Source: Fibrobacter sp. (lineage in GTDB: Bacteria; Fibrobacterota; Fibrobacteria; Fibrobacterales; Fibrobacteraceae). From it: a DNA stretch of 27,251 nucleotides. The translations under genes and the position numbers were made by a program. The notes below the pieces were generated by a model. It saw only the letters and a program-made list of their open reading frames with translations. It was not told the DNA's origin and searched no databases. Below are positions 21,830 through 27,251 of the stretch, in pieces. Position 1 is the first letter of the stretch. Each line of letters opens with the position of its first letter. Location: contig JAFZOV010000094.1 of assembly GCA_017550445.1 (NCBI GenBank), positions 1 through 27,251 on the forward strand, written 5' to 3'.

Positions 21830-23104
21830 ATGAAAAGTAGGATGTCAAGGTGTGCAGCCTTGATCGGGACCGTATTGTCCTTTTCGAGCTTTGCACAGGT
21901 ATGTAACGATGTTTCGCTGTATAAAAATGGCGAAACAGGTAAAATGGAAACTGCTGGCATGACGTTCCCGGAAGCGCCGGAATGGAGCGCCAACTGGGGA
22001 GAATTTCAACAGGGCGGAAATGTCCCGGGCGAAATGGAGGCGCTTACCCCGCCTTATATCCGCTGGTCCGGTGTGAAGGATAAGGCGGAGGACTGGACGG
22101 GTATGCTGGTTTTGAACAAGATGCCCGTAACCGTCCAGGGCGGGAACCTGACTTTCAAGGTGCGTACGACGCAGAAAGGCAAGTTCGGTATTTGGCTTGC
22201 GGGAGCGTTCGGCAATAGCGCCGCAAAGTTCTTTGACCTTGATGCGAATAAGACTTATTCTCTAAAAGTCCCGGTTGAAGAGCTTGTTGGTGCGACGGCG
22301 AAGACGATTGAAAAAATCGGTGTCGGCTTATTTGATGTCCCGGCTCACCAATATACGACGCTCTTTGTGGATGACGTTTCATTTAGTTGTGCAACGTCTG
22401 GAAGTATCGCTGTTGGTGAAGAAGAACAGTATCCGTACAGCGATTTGAGCCCCAAGGATCCTCGTCGTGATGGCAAGTTTTTGGAAACGCCGACGGCTAT
22501 GACTTCTGCAGCCTATTCTGAAGATTTGCGACGCAAAATTGCGGATTCTACGCAGGCTGACTTTGTTCTGAGCGAAATAGAACATCGCCAGATTGAAGAA
22601 TTCTTGACCCGGACTGATTTGACTCCGCAAAAGTCCCGGAATGGCTGGTTCCGTAACATGTATCTTGTGGATAGGAACCGTTTGCGGGATAGCGTTATCG
22701 CCAATCCGAAAGGCCTGTTTTATGAGGCGGGCGAGGCTGCCGCTGAAACGGATAAGCGGGAAATGCCCCTGTTGATTGGCAATGTGGATTACGCATATCG
22801 TATGTGTAACGACAGTGCTTGTCATAACGTACAACTGGTGAATGCGAGAATTTTGCAGGCGGGGCTCCCTTCGGCAAGTGTAAGCGGGTCTCAGTTAAAG
22901 ATATTCTATGACCCCTATTTTATTTCCACTAATAGGGATGTCTTGCCCAGGGTGGAAATCTTTGCCAATAAAAAATGGCAGACTCTGGAACCGAAATCCG
23001 AACTGCTGGTCGATTTTGAATCGGCTGGGGTGCAGCCCATAAACATCAGGCTTTCTGAAGGTGGCGTAATCATAAACCAGACTTTATATGTGGAGGTGAA
23101 GTAA
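21830..23104 (+). CDS. Secreted beta-sandwich protein, partner of the downstream hydrolase
   Basis: A 424-residue protein with a signal peptide (cleavage near FAQVC, residue 23). Residues about 25-185 look like a galactose-binding or CBM-like beta-sandwich (NLTFKVRTTQKGKFGIWLAG, then FFDLDANKTYSLKVPVEEL and TTLFVDDVSF). A middle helical part (about 215-300) holds DFVLSEIEHRQIEEFL. The C-terminal 100 residues form an Ig-like strand-rich region (LPRVEIFANKKWQTLEPKS). Five Cys in the mature form could make disulfides. GGAGG stands six bases before the ATG. The stop overlaps the next start (TAATG), so the two proteins are coupled. It may bind the substrate or the hydrolase; no enzyme motif is visible. 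Confidence 0.7.
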   Translation: MKSRMSRCAALIGTVLSFSSFAQVCNDVSLYKNGETGKMETAGMTFPEAPEWSANWGEFQQGGNVPGEMEALTPPYIRWSGVKDKAEDWTGMLVLNKMPVTVQGGNLTFKVRTTQKGKFGIWLAGAFGNSAAKFFDLDANKTYSLKVPVEELVGATAKTIEKIGVGLFDVPAHQYTTLFVDDVSFSCATSGSIAVGEEEQYPYSDLSPKDPRRDGKFLETPTAMTSAAYSEDLRRKIADSTQADFVLSEIEHRQIEEFLTRTDLTPQKSRNGWFRNMYLVDRNRLRDSVIANPKGLFYEAGEAAAETDKREMPLLIGNVDYAYRMCNDSACHNVQLVNARILQAGLPSASVSGSQLKIFYDPYFISTNRDVLPRVEIFANKKWQTLEPKSELLVDFESAGVQPINIRLSEGGVIINQTLYVEVK

Positions 23105-25632
23105 TGAAGATCCTGTCATTTGTCTTGGCGCTGTTGGTTGGCGTGTCGGTTTCTGCAGCAAGGGAACATGTGGATATGTTCTTTTCTAAAGGAAAAGGCT
23201 CGAATGCAGAAAATTTATGCCTTGTAAGTGTTGTTAGGTATTCTTTAGCGAATTTGGACGCGACGGGCAAAAGTTGCTCCCCTGTACAGGGCAAAGCCCG
23301 CCTTAGAGTATTGAATCCCCAGATGGATGAATCTCAAAGGTTTGGATTCAATCTGGTTCGCCCGTTCCTGATTATAGATGGTATTTATCTTGGCACGGAC
23401 GAAGCCCGTTCCTTGGGTGATTTGCAAGAAGAAGTGGAACGCTTCGGTATCGTTGATCCGCTTGTAGAATTAGGCTATACTCCGATTCTTGTGCAGTTTA
23501 CGGAAACGGTAAAAACTTCCTTGAAAGAAAATGCTCAGACTTTGGCCGCAATTTTGCGGATTATGAACTCGAATGTCCTTTTCGGTTTTGAAAATAAGCT
23601 GAATGATGGTATTGTGGTTTTGGGTGTAAGCCAGGGCGGTATTCTGGGGCGTTACGCATCTTATCTGTACGATAGCAAGCGCAATAAGAAAACCGATGCT
23701 CCTATCCGCCTTTATGCTTCCTTGGATTCCCCGCACCAAGGGGCGGTTATGCCGCTTTCCCTGTATTATACGATTAATTTCTGGGCCGAAGAAGGGGGCT
23801 CTGCCGATGCGGAAGCTTTCAAGGACATGATTGATGGCCCGGGAGCAAGTGGGCTGCTGCTGCACCAGAAAAAGTGTGAAGATTCAAAGTGCGATAAGTA
23901 TACGTACGAAGTCGATACATCTACCAAACGATTCCTTTTTGGTGAATATCGTAAGGCTGCAGAATATAAAGGATTTCCGTCGGTGCTTGTTGCCCAGGGA
24001 CAGTTCAAGGGGAAAAGCCCGACGCATTCGAATACTTATTTTGTGTTGAACCGGTATGCGGAAAAATTCGGGTCTGTATTTGGTCGTGCCGAAAGCATGC
24101 TTTATTCTTATACTAACGGCGTACATGAACTTGCCAAGAATAGAATATATCAGTTCCCTGGAGATATTGTCGCAGAAAAGCCCAATGGTGCCGCCACTTA
24201 TGACTTTATCCAGGGGAGTACCTATCCCTTTGCCGAAACAATGTATAATGGCTTACGAGAAGGAATGCTTGATGCCATGCCTAATGGCATGACTAAAAAG
24301 ATTGCTTTTATTTCTGTAGACATTTCGACGGATTGGGACGAAGACTCTTTGATTCAAAAGAACAGTACCTTTATCCCGACGGCAAGTGCCATGGACTTGA
24401 ACTGCAATGGAAAACTTGCCATGACAGACAATTGTGCTTTTACGCAGAGCCAGTCTGGTTTCCCGTTTACGAATCCGGGTTCCAGAAGTTCTGCCGATGC
24501 GGTTTATGCCGTAGACGCGACCCATCCGCGTTATAAGGAATCTATTAGTGGTAGGCATATTGAATTGCCTTCCAGCAAGACGCTTAAATCGGATTCTTTG
24601 ATTGTGGGCGGTTTGCAGGTTGACATGTGGCGAGTCCTTTGTGAATTGGCTAATTATGACTACGATGATTCTAGAAAGGGATTCCGCAATGAAAATCTAT
24701 CTTGGTATTTTACGCCGGGAACCAATTGTATGGACCAGACGAAAATGCCGAATTTCTTGAGAAAGGATGGTTATGTTCAAAAGAAGTATTTTGCCTACGG
24801 TCGCTACGATTACAAGGCTGATGCGACTGAACAGAGCAAAAATGTGACTTTCGATGTGCCGGCGGGTTGGCATAAGGTTGCTGTTTTCGATTATGGTGAA
24901 CAGCTGCCGGAAGGTTCCGATTTCCAGGTGGACATTAAGGTAAACAAGTCCAATGGAAATTGGGTGAAGGCTGAATTGCTCCTGATGAAGTCCAAGTCTG
25001 GTGCGGGTCAGCTGCAACTGCAGGAAATTCCGGTTACGGTAGATGGAAAGAATAATCATGTCCATTGGAAGTTCCCTGCAGGCGAGGGTGCGCTCAAAAG
25101 CTATCGCTGGATTCGCCTAGTACTTAATTCGGATGGGGGCAATGTGACCGTTTCTAAGCCGGTGATAACGAAGACCGTTGAAAATACGAATAAAAAGTTC
25201 GACACCCTTAAAGAAAACCTGTATCCCAATATTCATAATGAGTTTTTTCCTTGGACATCTTCAGCTTCCGCGACTCCCTATACGGACGCGCTGGGCTCTG
25301 GCATGGCTCTGGAATACAGAAATGTCAATGGCGGAGTTTATCTGGACTTGGAAGGCGAAAAAAGCGCTGATTCCTACACTAAATTGCAGGTGTACTATTG
25401 GCCCGGAACTTGTCAGGGCACGGGAATTTATTTTGATTCCTATGCTACGTCAATGCAACTGTTGAGTGACAATCCGAAAATGGATGGACGATTCCTTATG
25501 AAGGAGGTGCCTATTTCGGACATTGTAAACACGGGAGTGACGCATAATCATCGAAAAATCGTCTCTAGGCTGGTGTTCAGGAGTCTCGGAGGCAATGAAA
25601 AATGTCTTGTGTACAGAATTTTGGCGAAATAG
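23104..25632 (+). CDS. Secreted alpha/beta hydrolase (lipase/esterase-like)
   Basis: An 842-residue protein with a signal peptide (residues 1-19). An alpha/beta-hydrolase domain spans about 80-490. The nucleophile elbow is GVSQGG with Ser176, and the following strand carries LYASLDSPHQGA (208-214), the form seen in lipases and PGAP1-like deacylases. FIPTASAMDLN (423-433) and a later SGRHIELPS (His485) resemble the part of secreted esterases that supplies the catalytic His. The region from about 560 to 842 is a pair of beta-sandwich domains (for example FDVPAGWHKVAVFDYGE), possibly carbohydrate binding. An ester-linked polysaccharide, lipid or surface conjugate could be the substrate. The Asp of the triad cannot be assigned. 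It follows the previous gene in one operon. Confidence 0.72.
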   Translation: MKILSFVLALLVGVSVSAAREHVDMFFSKGKGSNAENLCLVSVVRYSLANLDATGKSCSPVQGKARLRVLNPQMDESQRFGFNLVRPFLIIDGIYLGTDEARSLGDLQEEVERFGIVDPLVELGYTPILVQFTETVKTSLKENAQTLAAILRIMNSNVLFGFENKLNDGIVVLGVSQGGILGRYASYLYDSKRNKKTDAPIRLYASLDSPHQGAVMPLSLYYTINFWAEEGGSADAEAFKDMIDGPGASGLLLHQKKCEDSKCDKYTYEVDTSTKRFLFGEYRKAAEYKGFPSVLVAQGQFKGKSPTHSNTYFVLNRYAEKFGSVFGRAESMLYSYTNGVHELAKNRIYQFPGDIVAEKPNGAATYDFIQGSTYPFAETMYNGLREGMLDAMPNGMTKKIAFISVDISTDWDEDSLIQKNSTFIPTASAMDLNCNGKLAMTDNCAFTQSQSGFPFTNPGSRSSADAVYAVDATHPRYKESISGRHIELPSSKTLKSDSLIVGGLQVDMWRVLCELANYDYDDSRKGFRNENLSWYFTPGTNCMDQTKMPNFLRKDGYVQKKYFAYGRYDYKADATEQSKNVTFDVPAGWHKVAVFDYGEQLPEGSDFQVDIKVNKSNGNWVKAELLLMKSKSGAGQLQLQEIPVTVDGKNNHVHWKFPAGEGALKSYRWIRLVLNSDGGNVTVSKPVITKTVENTNKKFDTLKENLYPNIHNEFFPWTSSASATPYTDALGSGMALEYRNVNGGVYLDLEGEKSADSYTKLQVYYWPGTCQGTGIYFDSYATSMQLLSDNPKMDGRFLMKEVPISDIVNTGVTHNHRKIVSRLVFRSLGGNEKCLVYRILAK

Positions 25633-25666
25633 GCCCTTTTTTGTAGTGATAATCGTATTTTTTTTC

Positions 25667-25693
25667 GCGGCATGGGTGGCCATGCCGCTTTTT
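25667..25693 (+). terminator. Strong terminator directly before the lipoprotein ribosome site
   Basis: GCGGCATGG (25667-25675), loop GTGG, CCATGCCGC (25680-25688), then five T. The stem is perfect and GC-rich. The next bases AGGAG are the ribosome site of the lipoprotein gene at 25706. Confidence 0.85.
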
Positions 25694-25705
25694 AGGAGTA
25701 ATATT

Positions 25706-26503
25706 ATGAAGAAAGAATTGATTCTGTTGGCGGTGGTGTCGGTATCGCTTACAGGGTGTCTCCAACCGACTGCTCGTTCCATGGGAGCTACCTTGATGCC
25801 TTCCCCCTTGACGCATCGGGCGAATCCTGATAGTGCCTCGCAAGAAATTTCGCTGGCAGCATCCGGTTTTTATGGGCATACGGGTGATGCCTACAATGTG
25901 GAAAACTTGAATGCTGGTGGCGGAAACGTGGGCGTTACTTACCGCCTGGGCGGGGTGCTGTCGCCAATTTTTGTGAATGCAGCGGCAGGCGCTTTTGGCG
26001 GCTCGCTCCGGTTTGGCTGCGATAAGAACAGTAACTGCGATAAAAACAGTTCGTTCGATCAAAAGTATGCTGATTGGCTTGAATCGGATGAAGGCTCAAA
26101 GAGCTATAGCTTCTGGAATGTGCAGGAACGGATCCTTGCAGGTGCCGATTTTAATATCGGCTACGCCATTTTCGGCGCTGCTGGTGGTGCTCAGCTGTTC
26201 CAGGGCGGTTCCGACTACGATGACGTGCGTGAAAAACTGGACGAAGACAGGATTGTCAATAGCATTGATGATAACAATGGTGTTGCCGCGGTTACTTCTG
26301 TATGGCTTGGCTCGTACCTGGGGCGCCATGGGCAATACGGCAACTTGGTCGCTGAAATGGATATCTTCTATAAAGGCGATATCGATGATTGGACGTCGTC
26401 TATCAAGTGGACGTATGCGCATCCGAGTGGATTCTTCGGCGGGGCGGCTTACGGAAACTTGATGGAGTTGACCCTGTTTGCCGGCAAACAGTTCGTATTC
26501 TAG
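25706..26503 (+). CDS. Secreted lipoprotein, outer-membrane or surface type
   Basis: A 265-residue lipoprotein with lipobox SLTGC (Cys17). The mature part is rich in glycine, aromatic residues and alternating strands (GGGNVGVTYRLGG, FNIGYAIFGAAGGAQLF, FFGGAAYGNLMELTLFAGKQFVF), and the C-terminal Phe suits an outer-membrane strand. A 6-residue tandem duplication, CDKNSN then CDKNSS at about 105-116, places two Cys in an acidic loop. AGGAG stands eight bases before ATG 25706; a longer reading from 25595 overlaps the hydrolase and is not accepted. It follows a strong terminator, so it must use its own promoter or read-through. I do not recognise its family. Confidence 0.6.
   Translation: MKKELILLAVVSVSLTGCLQPTARSMGATLMPSPLTHRANPDSASQEISLAASGFYGHTGDAYNVENLNAGGGNVGVTYRLGGVLSPIFVNAAAGAFGGSLRFGCDKNSNCDKNSSFDQKYADWLESDEGSKSYSFWNVQERILAGADFNIGYAIFGAAGGAQLFQGGSDYDDVREKLDEDRIVNSIDDNNGVAAVTSVWLGSYLGRHGQYGNLVAEMDIFYKGDIDDWTSSIKWTYAHPSGFFGGAAYGNLMELTLFAGKQFVF
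26018..26053 (+). repeat. 18-base in-frame tandem duplication
   Basis: TGCGATAAGAACAGTAAC (26018-26035) is followed directly by TGCGATAAAAACAGTTCG (26036-26053), differing at three bases. It duplicates six codons including one Cys in the lipoprotein loop. Confidence 0.75.
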
Positions 26504-26520
26504 TAATAAACTCCCCAAAA

Positions 26521-26556
26521 AAGAAAAAGCCGTGGGTTTGAACCACGGCTCTTTCT
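26521..26556. terminator. Terminator between convergent genes
   Basis: AGCCGTGG (26528-26535), 7-base loop, CCACGGCT (26543-26550). It is preceded by an A-run (26524-26528), which gives a T-run on the minus strand, and followed by CTTTCT on plus. It serves the lipoprotein and the carboxyltransferase genes. Confidence 0.85.
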
Positions 26557-26590
26557 AATTTGTTTATAAAGCGGCGATTGCCGCAGCAAA

Positions 26591-27251
26591 TTACTTGAGG
26601 GTCTGAACCTGCACGTCCCAGCTCTGGTTGCCAAGAGCGATACGGTAGGTGCTTGCAGCGCCGGCCTTCATGTTCTTGGTGTCCACTGCCGGAGCAGCAT
26701 TCGGGTCCTTCTTCGGCACGCCAATGTGGCGGTTGCCCTTGAGGAATTCGATACCCTTGTTGCCAGCCTTCGTCTGGAGGCAGCCCGTGATGAAGATGGT
26801 TTCGTCGGTAACCGGCAGACCATTTTCTTCGAGGAGAGCCTTGGCCTTCGGAATGCCCGGTTCGAGAATTTCTTCTGCGCACTGGACGCCCGGATAGGCT
26901 TCCTTGAACGGCTTCATGTTGAACTGGTCGGCAGCGATCTTCACGAGTTCCGGATCCGGTTCGCAAGGAGTCTTGCCCTGGTAACCGAGGAGCATCTTGC
27001 CGTAGCCTTCGGTCATCTTGAACCAAGTACCGCGACCGGCAGCCTGGTTCAGGGTGTTCATGTAAGCCTGCTGGAAGTAGAACTGAGAAACCGGCGTCAC
27101 GGAAGAAGCAAAGCCACCGCGGCGGACGCATTCACTCATGTTCTCGATAACCTTCGGGAACAGGTGGAAGGTCTTGGTTTCACGCATCATGAGGGTATTG
27201 GCGGTAAGAGCGCCACCCGGCATGGGGCTGAAGATCACGTCGGTGGTAATC
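26591..27251 (-). CDS. Pyruvate/oxaloacetate carboxyltransferase subunit, C-terminal part
   Basis: The C-terminal 219 residues of a biotin-dependent carboxyltransferase (PycB/OadA family); the gene runs off the right edge. The first visible residues (DVIFSPMPGGALTANT) are the conserved barrel end, followed by LFPKVIENMSECVRRGGF, SVTPVSQFYFQQA, EGYGKMLLGYQGKTP and PDPELVKIA, all family signatures. The enzyme moves carboxyl between biotin and pyruvate or oxaloacetate. The C-terminus lacks the biotin motif AMKM, so the carrier must be another gene. The last 45 residues form a basic tail ending in ALGNQSWDVQVQTLK. Whether it is pyruvate carboxylase B, an oxaloacetate decarboxylase alpha subunit, or a related acyl-CoA enzyme cannot be told from this part. 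Confidence 0.88.
   Translation of the reverse strand, partial: ITTDVIFSPMPGGALTANTLMMRETKTFHLFPKVIENMSECVRRGGFASSVTPVSQFYFQQAYMNTLNQAAGRGTWFKMTEGYGKMLLGYQGKTPCEPDPELVKIAADQFNMKPFKEAYPGVQCAEEILEPGIPKAKALLEENGLPVTDETIFITGCLQTKAGNKGIEFLKGNRHIGVPKKDPNAAPAVDTKNMKAGAASTYRIALGNQSWDVQVQTLK

Noticed and set aside
23390..23410. TTGGCACGG in the hydrolase gene as a sigma-54 promoter
   Set aside because: The bases that follow (GACGAAGC) do not supply the -12 GC element, and it is coding.
25595..25705. A longer N-terminus for the lipoprotein starting inside the hydrolase
   Set aside because: The Shine-Dalgarno and lipobox place the start at 25706, and the extension runs through the terminator.

Overview
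This window most likely comes from a Gram-negative bacterium of the FCB group, probably Fibrobacterota (Fibrobacter-like). That is an inference from several traits: a short sigma-70 factor lacking region 1.1, many secreted and lipid-anchored proteins, an MlaE-type outer-membrane lipid permease, tRNA genes without an encoded CCA, and Bacteroidetes-style promoters (YTTG, 19-20 bases, TAnnTTTG) in front of several transcription units.

Layout. 1-610: a broken left edge where the start of a secreted repeat-type protein runs out of frame into an unrelated Ig-like fragment, followed by a composite of dispersed repeats. 581-3645: miaB, flanked on both sides by 7-base tandem repeats, then a small membrane protein, a HAD phosphatase and a secreted DUF1573-like protein. 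3722-7220: tRNA-Pro(GGG), then (minus strand) a membrane-tethered solute-binding protein gene followed by a diguanylate cyclase gene. 7509-13133 (plus strand): a DUF3332 lipoprotein, then a five-gene block with a TPR lipoprotein, a transmembrane Ser/Thr kinase and a GAF-AAA-Fis sigma-54 activator, followed by a near-perfect sigma-54 promoter that drives a Met/His-rich secreted protein and an outer-membrane protein.

13164-20192 (minus strand): a housekeeping block with a sigma factor, an S41 processing protease, an MlaE permease, a DciA-like (DUF721) protein, gyrB, a trans-polyprenyl diphosphate synthase and tRNA-Ala(CGC). 20394-21608: a LytS-type histidine kinase without an adjacent response regulator. 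21830-26503: a two-gene operon for a secreted beta-sandwich protein and a secreted alpha/beta hydrolase, then a lipoprotein. 26591-27251: the C-terminal part of a pyruvate/oxaloacetate carboxyltransferase subunit running off the right edge.

How the genes work together. The most system-like locus is 8012-13133. A lipoprotein, a kinase and a sigma-54 activator are translationally coupled, and the only strong sigma-54 promoter I found lies 60 bases downstream of the activator, which suggests a self-contained envelope-sensing circuit. Both promoters in that block place the predicted transcription start on or within a base of the start codon, so leaderless transcripts are predicted. The tethered binding protein and cyclase at 3826-7220 look like a second sensory module, linking an extracellular ligand to c-di-GMP. 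All functions are read from motifs; no database search was run.
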